From: Sphingomonas sp. SRS2
Lineage (GTDB): Bacteria; Pseudomonadota; Alphaproteobacteria; Sphingomonadales; Sphingomonadaceae
Direction of reading: 5' to 3'
NCBI RefSeq assembly: GCF_000971055.1
Contig: NZ_LARW01000040.1
Span: 1 to 64,000, forward strand
DNA: 64,000 nt
Position 1 is the stretch's first letter. Every line of letters begins with the position of its first letter. The notes under the pieces were generated by a model. The model was not told the origin of the DNA and searched no databases. It worked only from the letters and a program-made list of their open reading frames with translations. Below, in pieces: positions 32,698 through 41,220 of this stretch. The translations under genes and the position numbers were made by a program.

Positions 32698-34040
32698 CGA
32701 TCATCGGAACGGGATATGTCGGAATCGTCTCGGCTGCCTGCTTCTCCGAGTTCGGCCATGTCGTAACCTGCGTCGACATCGACGAGAAACGCATCGCCGA
32801 ATATAATGCCGGGCGCGTACCGATCTTCGAGCCGGGGCTTCAGGATCTCATCCGCCGCAACGTGAAGGGCGAGCGCCTTTCCTTCACCACCGATCTCGCC
32901 GAGGGCGTGAAAGGCGCCGAGGCAGTGTTCATCGCCGTAGGTACGCCGTCGCGGCGCGGCGACGGCCATGCCGATCTCAGCTATGTGTTCGCCGCCGCGC
33001 GCGACCTGGCGACGGTCTGCGACGAGGGCTGCGTGATCGTCAACAAGTCGACCGTCCCGGTCGGCACTGCGAGCGAAGTCGAGGCGATCATCGCGGAGGT
33101 CGCTCCGGGCAAGCAGTTGCACGTCGCATCCAACCCGGAATTCCTGCGCGAAGGCTCCGCGATCGAGGATTTCCAACGCCCTGACCGCGTGGTCGTCGGC
33201 GTGTCGAGCGACTATGCCAAGCGCGTGCTCGCCGCGATTTATCGGCCGCTGTTCCTGCGCGAGACCCCGCTGCTGTTCACCGATTGCCGCACCGCCGAAC
33301 TCATCAAATATGCCGCCAATGCCTTCCTGTCGGTAAAGATCGCCTTCATCAACGAGATCGCCGACCTGTGTGAATCGGTTGGGGCGGATGTGAAGGGCGT
33401 GGCCAAGGGCATCGGCATGGATCGGCGCATCGGCAACAAGTTCTTGAATCCCGGTCCCGGCTATGGCGGGTCCTGTTTCCCGAAGGACACGCTGGCGCTG
33501 CTCCGCACCGCCGAGCAGGCGAATGCCAAGCTGCGGATCGTCGATGCGACCGTGGAGGCGAATGACGAACGCAAGAAGGAAATGGCCCGCCGGGTTGTCA
33601 CCGCCTGCGGCGGAAGCGTCGAGGGCAAGACGATCGCGGTGCTGGGTCTAACTTTCAAGCCGAATACCGACGACATGCGCGACGCACCGAGTCTGGTCGT
33701 CATTCCCGAACTACAGGCGGCGGGCGCTCTGGTCCGTGCCTATGATCCCGAGGGCCGCTCGGCCGCCGAAGCGATGCTGGACGGTGTCGAGTTCGTCGAC
33801 AATGCTTATCGCGCCGTCGATGGGGCTGCCGCGGTAGTGCTGATGACTGAGTGGAACGAGTTCCGCGCCCTAAACCTGCCACGCATCCGCGAGTTGCTCG
33901 CCGAACCGCTCTTCATCGATCTGCGCAATGTCTACGAGGTCGATGAGATGGCCAAAGCCGGCTTCCATTATCTGTCGATCGGACGTGGCCCGGTCCTGCC
34001 GATGGAGCAATTGCGCCGGTCGGCAGAGGTCATCGCCTGA
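32688..34040 (+). CDS. ugd: UDP-glucose 6-dehydrogenase
   Basis: 450 aa, typical length. It has the Rossmann motif MRLTIIGTGYVGIVSAACF, then VFIAVGTPSRRGDGHADL, the substrate region NPEFLREGSAIEDF, catalytic Cys in GPGYGGSCFPKDTLAL, and the C-terminal domain TFKPNTDDMRDAPS. It oxidises UDP-glucose twice to UDP-glucuronate using NAD, so the polymer probably contains glucuronic acid or a derivative. Ribosome-binding AGGAAG lies upstream within the previous gene's end. Confidence 0.97.
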   Translation: MRLTIIGTGYVGIVSAACFSEFGHVVTCVDIDEKRIAEYNAGRVPIFEPGLQDLIRRNVKGERLSFTTDLAEGVKGAEAVFIAVGTPSRRGDGHADLSYVFAAARDLATVCDEGCVIVNKSTVPVGTASEVEAIIAEVAPGKQLHVASNPEFLREGSAIEDFQRPDRVVVGVSSDYAKRVLAAIYRPLFLRETPLLFTDCRTAELIKYAANAFLSVKIAFINEIADLCESVGADVKGVAKGIGMDRRIGNKFLNPGPGYGGSCFPKDTLALLRTAEQANAKLRIVDATVEANDERKKEMARRVVTACGGSVEGKTIAVLGLTFKPNTDDMRDAPSLVVIPELQAAGALVRAYDPEGRSAAEAMLDGVEFVDNAYRAVDGAAAVVLMTEWNEFRALNLPRIRELLAEPLFIDLRNVYEVDEMAKAGFHYLSIGRGPVLPMEQLRRSAEVIA

Positions 34041-34042
34041 AC

Positions 34043-34957
34043 CTATCGCCGATCGGCGAAACGCCAGACGCGGATATGGTCGATCTCCATTCGCGCGGGC
34101 ATTACCGTCGATGCATCGGGGTCACCCGGCCATTTGCCCCCGATTGCCAGATTGGCGATCATGTACATCGGCTTTGAGGCGTCGGCGGAGGTCGGGATGG
34201 ACGCAGTCTTGACCCCGTCGATATAGTAATCGAGCGTCTCCGGCGTCCACAGCACCGCGTAGAGATGGAACCGGTCGTTCGTCCCGGCCATCGTGACCTT
34301 GCGGGTCACCGGCTTGTGCAGCTTCGAATGGAGGCTCTGGAACGCGGTGTTAGGCTTGTCGCCATGCGCCTCGATCACGTCGATCTCAGGCGGCCATCCG
34401 CCCCCTGCGGGCAGTAACCAGAAGGCGGGCCAGATGCCCTTGCCGCCGGTCCAGCGCGCACGGATTTCGAAATAGCCATAGGTCTGCTGGAAGCTGCATT
34501 TGGTAGTGATCAGCCCCGAACTATAGCGGACCTGGCCTAGGGCGCTGCGGCGAATATTAGCGGGCTGCCGGTCCAGCGCCTCGCGCAGCCGGGCTTGGAC
34601 AAGGGGCTCGAGTGGCCGGGCGGTGATGCTGAGTATGCCGTTGCGCAACGAGAAGGGCTGCACCCCCGCACCGAGAAACTCGGGATCGAAATAGATCTGC
34701 CGCTCGCGATTTCCATACAAGCTGCGGTTGGCGATGGTGCCGGGCTTACCACAACCTTTGAACGCGTGTCGCCAGACATCGGGTCGCAGCCGGTTGCCAT
34801 TGAACTCTTCGCTGAAACTCGGCTGCATAGCGCGCCCCGCAGGCGGGCCGGAACGTATCGCCGAGTCGGCTCCTGCACTGCCGATTGCGCCAGCCGCAAT
34901 CGCGAGAAAGGTAAATGCAACGATTGACGACGAAAATCTGGCCACGGTCCACTCCAT
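34043..34957 (-). CDS. Secreted glycoside hydrolase family 16 enzyme
   Basis: 304 aa. Residues 1-30 are a signal peptide (hydrophobic core SSIVAFTFLAIAAGAIG ending AGA). The GH16 jelly-roll follows, with FSEEFNG, TYGYFEIRARW, WPAFWLLP and catalytic EIDVIE (E191 nucleophile, E196 acid/base). In polymer loci such periplasmic glycanases trim or release chains. It is closely similar in the catalytic region to the RTX enzyme at 8966-11014. Start ATG 34957 fits the signal peptide but has no Shine-Dalgarno; the palindromic TTGCAATGCAA ends only 2 bp before it. The ORF could also begin upstream to 35074. Tail-to-tail with ugd. Confidence 0.9.
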   Translation of the reverse strand: MEWTVARFSSSIVAFTFLAIAAGAIGSAGADSAIRSGPPAGRAMQPSFSEEFNGNRLRPDVWRHAFKGCGKPGTIANRSLYGNRERQIYFDPEFLGAGVQPFSLRNGILSITARPLEPLVQARLREALDRQPANIRRSALGQVRYSSGLITTKCSFQQTYGYFEIRARWTGGKGIWPAFWLLPAGGGWPPEIDVIEAHGDKPNTAFQSLHSKLHKPVTRKVTMAGTNDRFHLYAVLWTPETLDYYIDGVKTASIPTSADASKPMYMIANLAIGGKWPGDPDASTVMPARMEIDHIRVWRFADRR

Positions 34958-34959
34958 TA

Positions 34960-34970
34960 TTGCAATGCAA
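34960..34970. promoter_or_regulatory. Candidate operator TTGCA-A-TGCAA
   Basis: A perfect 5-1-5 palindrome located 2 bp from the GH16 start codon. A bound protein here would block transcription or translation initiation of that gene. Confidence 0.5.
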
Positions 34971-35207
34971 CACAGGGAATCAGCAGTTGTTCCCATATCT
35001 GTGGAGATTACGACCAGATGAACGAAGTGCTTTTCGAGACCTGCAAAAAGAACGCTTGAGACGAAATGTCCCAATTCAGCGATAAGCCGTTATTTCCAAG
35101 AATAATAATTTGCCGTTCGTCGCAAAAAAATGGGAACAAAATCCAAGAACGGTGAAATGTGCCGAACACGCGGTGAATATGGCGCAATTCCGCGATTAGC
35201 TGCGCTG

Positions 35208-35237
35208 TGCAATTGACCATGCTCATGGTGCATTGCA
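35208..35237. promoter_or_regulatory. 30-bp imperfect palindrome, candidate operator
   Basis: TGCAATTGACCATG (35208-35221), CT, CATGGTGCATTGCA (35224-35237). Twelve of fourteen positions pair, and the right arm contains TGCATTGCA, the reverse of the other locus sites. It lies 58 bp upstream of the start of the sugar-transferase gene, where a regulator would control the export/polymerisation operon. Confidence 0.55.
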
Positions 35238-35295
35238 AAGTAATTGACGGGGGAACATCGAAACTCGCTGCGTGAGCGGGTTTAGGGAGATTCTC

Positions 35296-36813
35296 ATGCT
35301 TCGTTCGACGATGCACCTTCGGTTGCAGCCTAGTAATGATGTGGCTGGCGCACCGCTGCGTCCCGACGAGATCATCGATGATGTGTCGGCAGGTGCCACA
35401 AGTCAATTGGCCACGCGCAAGAAGGGCTTATCCTTTCACATCGCCCGGGATACGCGGCGCGCATGCGAGTTCGCGGTGCTGGCGGCGTCGCTGATGTTCA
35501 GCGCATCGCTATTCCCGAACTGGATTATCTATCAGCCGAACAGCGTCTTTTGGGGAACCATGTTGTGGCTCGTCACCTATGCCGGGCTCTGCGCGGTTGG
35601 CCGGGATTCGCCACTCGACTGCATGACCGACCGACTGGCTCAGAAAATAGGCTATTGGCTGAAGGCCGCGGGCGCGATGATTGTCGTCGCCTTCCTGACC
35701 AAGGATAATCTCGAACTATCGCGGATGTGGATCGGCACCGGCATCATATCCGGCTGCCTGGTGATCTTCGTGGTCATGGCGTTGTCGGAACAGCTGTCTG
35801 CCTCACTCCACCGCAGTGGTGCGTTGGGCGACAGGCTCGCGATCTACGGCACCAACGGGCGGATCGAGCATCTGCTCAACATTCTCCAGAACAACGACCG
35901 CCGCTTCCAGATCGACAGCGTCTATGGCGAGGCCGAGGGAGTCGACGTCTCGGCGCCCGACCAGATCAACGTACGCTGCGGCCTCGACGATCTGATCGCG
36001 CGCGCGCGCGCCGGCCATGTGGACGCAATTCTGCTCAACCTTCCCTGGAGCGACCAGGGCGTGATCGAGCATGTCGTCCGGCGGCTCGAAGAAGTTAATG
36101 TCGATGTGATGATAGTCCCATCCGAGCTCCAGCTCGCGCGACGGACGATGCGGATCGAACGCTGCGGCCCCTTCGCCACCATCGCGCTCTATCAGCGACC
36201 GATGCAGGGCCTTGGCGCATTGGTGAAGATCGCGATCGACCGTAGCGTCGCCGCCCTCGCGCTGCTTTTCTTCGGCCCGCTCATGCTGTGCTGCGCCCTC
36301 GCTATCTGGATCGAATCGCCTGGGCCGGTCCTCTTCCGCCAGAAGCGCCGAGGCATGAACAACGAGCCTTTCACGATGTTCAAGTTCCGCAGCATGCATA
36401 TGGCGGCGACCGACCAGAACGCCGACCGGCTTGTGACGCGCGGTGATGCCCGCGTCACACGCGTGGGCAGCTTTCTACGCCGCTCCAGCCTCGACGAGCT
36501 GCCACAGCTGATCAACATCCTGCGCGGCGATATGTCACTCGTTGGCCCCCGTCCGCATGCCTATGGCGCGAAGGCGGCGGACCGGCTCTATGAAGAAGTG
36601 GTCGCCCGCTATCCGGCCCGACACCGGGTGCTGCCCGGGCTGACCGGCCTCGCTCAGGTCCGCGGCTTCCGCGGCAACACGCTGCGCGAAGAGGACATTA
36701 TCCGCCGGATCGACAGCGATCTCGAATATATCGAACGCTGGTCGATCTCGCTCGACCTGATCATCATCGCACGGACGGCGATCACCCTGTTCTTCCACCG
36801 ACAGGCTTATTGA
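35296..36813 (+). CDS. Polyprenyl-phosphate sugar-1-phosphate transferase (initiating enzyme)
   Basis: 505 aa. Several N-terminal membrane helices (about 50-150) and a CoA-binding-like middle domain are followed by a membrane helix at about 315-340. The bacterial sugar-transferase domain comes last: SPGPVLFRQKRRGMNNEPFTMFKFRSM, RRSSLDELPQLINILRGDMSLVGPRP and LPGLTGLAQV. It starts repeat-unit assembly by moving sugar-1-phosphate from a UDP-sugar to undecaprenyl phosphate at the inner membrane. Start ATG 35296 has AGGGAG 7 nt upstream, preferred over GTG 35272. First gene of the export operon; it follows the 30-bp palindrome. Confidence 0.95.
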   Translation: MLRSTMHLRLQPSNDVAGAPLRPDEIIDDVSAGATSQLATRKKGLSFHIARDTRRACEFAVLAASLMFSASLFPNWIIYQPNSVFWGTMLWLVTYAGLCAVGRDSPLDCMTDRLAQKIGYWLKAAGAMIVVAFLTKDNLELSRMWIGTGIISGCLVIFVVMALSEQLSASLHRSGALGDRLAIYGTNGRIEHLLNILQNNDRRFQIDSVYGEAEGVDVSAPDQINVRCGLDDLIARARAGHVDAILLNLPWSDQGVIEHVVRRLEEVNVDVMIVPSELQLARRTMRIERCGPFATIALYQRPMQGLGALVKIAIDRSVAALALLFFGPLMLCCALAIWIESPGPVLFRQKRRGMNNEPFTMFKFRSMHMAATDQNADRLVTRGDARVTRVGSFLRRSSLDELPQLINILRGDMSLVGPRPHAYGAKAADRLYEEVVARYPARHRVLPGLTGLAQVRGFRGNTLREEDIIRRIDSDLEYIERWSISLDLIIIARTAITLFFHRQAY

Positions 36814-36855
36814 TCGGCGGGGACCGCCCAGCCCGAACGGGAAAGGCTACCGACC

Positions 36856-37446
36856 ATGACATCATTCAATTCCATGGCCCAAAAATGCTTCTGGAAATTC
36901 GTTTTCTTCCTCCTGCTGAGCATCGGCCTCCACGTGCCCGCGTCGGCGGACACCGAACCCGCCATACCGCCGACTGCGGAGGCCCCGGCTTATATCCTCG
37001 GCACCGGCGACAAGGTTCGCATCAGTGTGTTCGGCGAGCCCAAGCTGGACGGCGAATATGTCGTCAGCAGCACCGGAGTCGTCTCCTTCCCGCTGATCGG
37101 TAATATCCCGGCGCGCGGCCAGACGGTCGAAGCCATGCAGGAGGATATACGCTCGAAGCTGGCCGCCGGCTATCTCAAGGATCCGCGCGTTGCCGCGGAG
37201 GTGCTCAACTATCGACCCTTCTACATTTTAGGCGAGATCAACAAGCCGGGCGAATATCCCTTCGTCAATGGCATCACCGTGCAGCAGGCGGTCGCGATGG
37301 CCGGCGGCTTCAGTTATCGCGCCAACACCCGCCGCGTGTTCATTAAGCGCGCGCTCGACACGTCCGAACGTCCGATCGAGATCAAGAGTGTCGCGGTGGC
37401 GTTGATGCCGGGCGACACGATCCGCGTCGGAGAACGCTTCTTCTAA
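36856..37446 (+). CDS. Polysaccharide export protein (OPX/Wza family)
   Basis: 196 aa. A signal peptide (KFVFFLLLSIGLHVPASA) has no lipobox Cys. The Poly_export domain follows (YILGTGDKVRISVFGEPKLDGEYVVSSTGVVSFPLIG), then one SLBB domain (YILGEINKPGEYPFVNGITVQQAVAMAGGF). It is short: the C-terminal outer-membrane helix of full Wza is missing. The outer-membrane barrel at 39917-41176 may therefore provide the pore. It forms the periplasmic conduit together with the Wzc-like protein. Confidence 0.93.
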   Translation: MTSFNSMAQKCFWKFVFFLLLSIGLHVPASADTEPAIPPTAEAPAYILGTGDKVRISVFGEPKLDGEYVVSSTGVVSFPLIGNIPARGQTVEAMQEDIRSKLAAGYLKDPRVAAEVLNYRPFYILGEINKPGEYPFVNGITVQQAVAMAGGFSYRANTRRVFIKRALDTSERPIEIKSVAVALMPGDTIRVGERFF

Positions 37447-37458
37447 AAGGCGGGCGTT

Positions 37459-38790
37459 ATGGCAACCACTCCAGTGGCGAGGCGATTGGCGGTTCCGGTC
37501 GACGCCGGCGACATCCGCGCCGCGAAGGGCTATGACCTGTTCTTCGGTTTTGCCGCGATCAGCCTGATGCTGTTCGTGCCGCAGCTGAAATCGCTGACCC
37601 CGCTGCTACTGCTCGCCTTGCTCGGGGCGCATGTGATCTGGCGGCGCGAGGATCTGCCCCGCCTGCTGACCGCCTCGGCCCCCTATCTGCTGCTTCCCGC
37701 GTTCGCGGTGGCTTCCTTCATGTGGTCGATCGATCCCGGCGCGACGCGCTATTATGGCTTCCAGTTTCTGATCACCGCGCTGATCGGCTGCATCATTGGC
37801 GCCGGGTTGGACCGAAAGGCGGCGACGCGCGGCGTGTTCCTGGCTTTCGTCATATATGGGACCGCCGCGATCGTCTTCGGTCGCAGCGTGACTTGGGGTG
37901 GGGGCGCAATGGGCAATTCAGCCTTTGCCGGCCTCGCCCAGGCCAAAAATACCGCAGGCGATTGCGCCGCTGTTGGCCTCATCCTGTCGATCACGATATT
38001 GATCGACTCGATCGAGGAGCGGAAACGGCTTTTCATCGCGCTGGCCATGCTCGGTCTGGTGGTCCAGCTGCAAGCGATGATCGCGGCACGGTCCGCCGGC
38101 GCCATTCTCGCCGCCGGCATCGCCCTGACATTGCTGATCCTCTGGAATTTCTCGCGACTTTTCCCGAAACCGGCGCGCGTCGTCACCGCGATCACCGCGA
38201 TAATGACGATCGCCACGGCAGTGCTAACCCAGAAGATATGGCTGCAGCCGCTGGTAAATCAGCTTTCGCTGGCCATGGGTAAGGACAGCACCCTCACCGG
38301 TCGCGTCTATCTGTGGGATCGCGCTGCGGCGCTGATCAACGAACGTCCGCTGCTCGGGCTTGGCTACAACGCCTTCTGGCGAAAGGGAAACCTCGACGCT
38401 GAAGGCTTGTGGCGCCATGCCGGCATCACCTCTCGATCGGGCTTCAACTTCCACAGCACGCCCACCGAACTTCTCGTCCATCTCGGTATCATCGGCCTGA
38501 TTCTGTTCGTGGGGGTCTTTGCGATCCTTGCGGTAACGCTGCTGCTGCGGACGATGATCCGGCCCAATGCGGCCATGATCGGCTGGTGCACGCTGCTCAC
38601 CTACGAAATCGTGCGCATGCCATTCGAGTCGATCGGGACCGGGCCCTTCCACTACACCACCTCATTGATCGCGGCGGCGTTGGTGATCAGCATGGGATGG
38701 CTGAAGGGCGCAGTAGCGGAAACCGAACCGAGCCGCCCCCGCTTCTTCCGTGGCGAGCGTCAGCGCTTCGTGACGCAGAGGGCATATTGA
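37459..38790 (+). CDS. O-antigen ligase/Wzy-type polysaccharide polymerase
   Basis: 443 aa with about ten to twelve hydrophobic helices. A large periplasmic loop at about 285-340 includes TGRVYLWDRAAALINERPLLGLGYNAFW, followed by NFHSTPTELLVHLGIIGL. These match the Wzy_C/O-antigen ligase domain. It joins lipid-linked repeat units into long chains on the periplasmic side. It starts 12 bp after the export protein gene, in the same operon as the initiating transferase. Confidence 0.9.
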   Translation: MATTPVARRLAVPVDAGDIRAAKGYDLFFGFAAISLMLFVPQLKSLTPLLLLALLGAHVIWRREDLPRLLTASAPYLLLPAFAVASFMWSIDPGATRYYGFQFLITALIGCIIGAGLDRKAATRGVFLAFVIYGTAAIVFGRSVTWGGGAMGNSAFAGLAQAKNTAGDCAAVGLILSITILIDSIEERKRLFIALAMLGLVVQLQAMIAARSAGAILAAGIALTLLILWNFSRLFPKPARVVTAITAIMTIATAVLTQKIWLQPLVNQLSLAMGKDSTLTGRVYLWDRAAALINERPLLGLGYNAFWRKGNLDAEGLWRHAGITSRSGFNFHSTPTELLVHLGIIGLILFVGVFAILAVTLLLRTMIRPNAAMIGWCTLLTYEIVRMPFESIGTGPFHYTTSLIAAALVISMGWLKGAVAETEPSRPRFFRGERQRFVTQRAY

Positions 38791-38815
38791 CCTGGCTGAT
38801 ACGCCCGGTCGTTCA

Positions 38816-39913
38816 ATGAACCGGGTGTCGCGCGACATATCGGATTCGATCCGTGTCGCCCGCGTCCTCGGTATCCTCGGGCTGGTGATAATCCATGTCC
38901 CGCCCTGGCGGGTAGATCTAGGCGATCCGCCCCGCGCGATCGAAACATTCGATCTCATCTTCCTCTATTGTCAGGAACTGTTCGGCCGGGCCAGCGTGCC
39001 GCTGCTCAGCGTCATCTCGGGCTATCTGATGGTGCATCAGCACGGCGCGATCGACGCACTGCAACGGCTGAGCAAGAAAGCCCGCTCGCTGCTCGTGCCC
39101 CTCGTCGGCTGGAACGTGATCGCGGTCCTGCTCAGCGTGGCGCTGGCGCGGCATCTGCCCTTCTCCAGCATTGGCGAAGCGGCCAATGCCCTGTTCGCCC
39201 TGACGGCCGAACCCGCGATCCATCCGCTTTATTTCCTGCGCGACATCTTCCTCTGTGCCGTACTCTTTCCGCTTATCAGGCTGGCGGTCGAGCGAGCGCC
39301 GATCGCTTCGCTGACGCTGATAGCGATCCTGTCGCTGGCGGGCTGGACATGGCCTCTGTTCGTCGGGTCGGGGCCACTGCTGTTCTTCACCGCCGGCGTC
39401 GCAATCGCACTGGGCAAATTATCGGCCAAACCCGACCTGCGGCAGAAGCGGCTGATCATCGCCGCCGGGCTGCTCGCGCCGGCTTTCACCACTGCGGTCA
39501 TGGTGCAGATGCTGCTCGATACGGCGGGCGCCGACTGGCTGAAGCTCGCCTTCGCCATGGGCCTTTTTCTGGAACGAATATGCGGCGCATGGTTCGTCTG
39601 GATCGTCGCGCGCTGGGTGCTACGGCAGCGGTGGAATCCGCTGATTCAGGCGATCGAGCCCTATATCTTCATCGTCTTCTGCTCGCATGTGCTGTGGCTT
39701 GGCTTGGCCTGGCGCCTGATCGAAGCCGCAGGCGTGACCTACCATCATCCGCTCTATCCGCTGTTTTTCGCCACAGCCCCATTCCAGGCGCTCGCCGCCG
39801 GACTAGCCATCGCGGCAGTCCTGCGACGGGTATCGCCTAGCCTGCTGGGTCTGCTGTGCGGCGGCCGTATCCCGCCGCGGACGGACTGGTCGGTCGCCTG
39901 CCGTCCAGCCTGA
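38816..39913 (+). CDS. Acyltransferase family 3 membrane protein
   Basis: 365 aa, about ten membrane helices. The N-terminus RVARVLGILGLVIIHVPPW carries the conserved R and H of acyltransferase-3 proteins. The rest (SVISGYLMVHQ, PLYFLRDIFLCAVLFPL) is typical of the family. It probably adds acetyl or a similar acyl group to the polysaccharide. ATG 38816 lies 25 bp after the polymerase stop. A second acyltransferase of the same family is at 51400-52431. Confidence 0.88.
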   Translation: MNRVSRDISDSIRVARVLGILGLVIIHVPPWRVDLGDPPRAIETFDLIFLYCQELFGRASVPLLSVISGYLMVHQHGAIDALQRLSKKARSLLVPLVGWNVIAVLLSVALARHLPFSSIGEAANALFALTAEPAIHPLYFLRDIFLCAVLFPLIRLAVERAPIASLTLIAILSLAGWTWPLFVGSGPLLFFTAGVAIALGKLSAKPDLRQKRLIIAAGLLAPAFTTAVMVQMLLDTAGADWLKLAFAMGLFLERICGAWFVWIVARWVLRQRWNPLIQAIEPYIFIVFCSHVLWLGLAWRLIEAAGVTYHHPLYPLFFATAPFQALAAGLAIAAVLRRVSPSLLGLLCGGRIPPRTDWSVACRPA

Positions 39914-39916
39914 CGA

Positions 39917-41176
39917 TCAGCGCTTCAGGGTCAGGCCGACGAACACACGGTTGGAGCTGAAGCGGATCACATTGGTAGCCGAGCTTCGCTTCTCGTAGGC
40001 ATAGCCGCCCCGCAACTCCATATAGCGGTTCATCAAATAGCGGACGCCGAGATTGGCCTCGACCTCCCTGCTCTTCGCGGTTGGGCCGGCCGGGCTGATC
40101 CGGGCATAGCGAACCCCGGCGGACAGGATGACGTAGCGCAGCAACTCGTGATCGACCTTACCGGTGAACTCGCTGCGCAGATTGCCCGCAGTCGTTTGGG
40201 AGCTGGTCTCGTCGACGCTGCGGTCGGCGGTCAGGCGGAAACTGGTCAGCGGGGTGACGTTCCATAAAATGTCCGCGCCATAGGAAAGCCCGCTGACATC
40301 GCGCAGCGCAGCGTCGTCATATTTCTGGCGGAGATAGCCGAGCCGGACATTGCCGTAGATCAGGCTGGTGAGCTCGACACCAAGCCCGGCCTCCGCGCGC
40401 AGTCCCTTGCCGCTGCGATCGGTCGAGGTGAAAGGATCGAAACCTGGATCGCCGGGACGAAGATCATATAATCGCCGCTCCGCCTGGGCGCGGACGAACG
40501 CCGTGGTTCCCGAGCGTAGCCGGTAGGATATCTGACCGGTCGCGGTCCTGACCTTCAGATTACGAAATTCGAGATCGATGACGTTGCCCAGCGGATCGAC
40601 CGCGTCGTCATAGCTGATCCGTCGATATTCGCCGCGCCCGAGCAGGATGAAGTCGCCAACCTCCTGCTCGAGACCGAGCGACCCGGCGAAGCGGTCATAT
40701 TTCACCGGAGTGCGCGATCCGGTGAAGCTCGACAGGCTCGCGCGGTTCTCGGCGTTATGTTCGAAGGCGGCGCCTGCGCGTATCCGCGTCCGGCGCGTGA
40801 CATCGACGACCCCGCGGCCGGTGACGCCATATTCACTGGAGTCCTCGCCCGACAGCTTATTGTGAAAGCTGCGGCGGTAATAGACCCGCGTGTCGAACGC
40901 ATGGCGGGAAAAGTCACTGCGTACCCGGACTTCGGGTTCGACATAGAAGACACTGTCACCGCGCTTCCCCGCGGAACTGGCAAGGACATTGTCGTCATAT
41001 TCGAGCCGCCCGGTAATCGCCGGAAAAACCAGCAGCGAGCCCGTGCGGATGCCGAGCGCGTCGAAGGCCGGCCGCGCGCGATCGGCCACGCCGACATGGG
41101 GCGGGACCTCCTGAGCCTGGACAGCCTGGCTCAGGACCGTGCCCGAAAGCATGGCCAGAAACGCAGATACTCGCAT
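39917..41176 (-). CDS. Outer-membrane beta-barrel protein of the polysaccharide locus
   Basis: 419 aa. A signal peptide (FLAMLSGTVLSQAVQAQ) is followed by alternating amphipathic strands throughout (for example RLEYDDNVLA, RVYYRRSFHNKL, RLRAQAERRLYDL-like segments). It ends in VFVGLTLKR, without the usual terminal Phe. It resembles the BBP2_2/VpsM-type barrels found beside Wzc and Wza homologues. It probably forms or supports the outer-membrane exit for the polymer. Start ATG 41176 has AGGAGG upstream; longer frames are rejected. It follows the Wzc-like gene by 44 bp in the same direction. Confidence 0.85.
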   Translation of the reverse strand: MRVSAFLAMLSGTVLSQAVQAQEVPPHVGVADRARPAFDALGIRTGSLLVFPAITGRLEYDDNVLASSAGKRGDSVFYVEPEVRVRSDFSRHAFDTRVYYRRSFHNKLSGEDSSEYGVTGRGVVDVTRRTRIRAGAAFEHNAENRASLSSFTGSRTPVKYDRFAGSLGLEQEVGDFILLGRGEYRRISYDDAVDPLGNVIDLEFRNLKVRTATGQISYRLRSGTTAFVRAQAERRLYDLRPGDPGFDPFTSTDRSGKGLRAEAGLGVELTSLIYGNVRLGYLRQKYDDAALRDVSGLSYGADILWNVTPLTSFRLTADRSVDETSSQTTAGNLRSEFTGKVDHELLRYVILSAGVRYARISPAGPTAKSREVEANLGVRYLMNRYMELRGGYAYEKRSSATNVIRFSSNRVFVGLTLKR

Positions 41177-41220
41177 GAAACCTCCTCTGATGGTTGTCGC
41201 CTGCCCCCAAACGGCCTTCC

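Larger units (their letters stand above)
34958..35295. promoter_or_regulatory. Divergent regulatory region at the core of the polysaccharide locus
   Basis: 338 bp, less GC-rich than neighbouring genes, between the GH16 gene and the sugar-transferase operon. It contains the 11-bp palindrome next to the GH16 start and a 30-bp imperfect palindrome 58-88 bp before the sugar-transferase start (listed separately). No gene seen. Confidence 0.6.
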
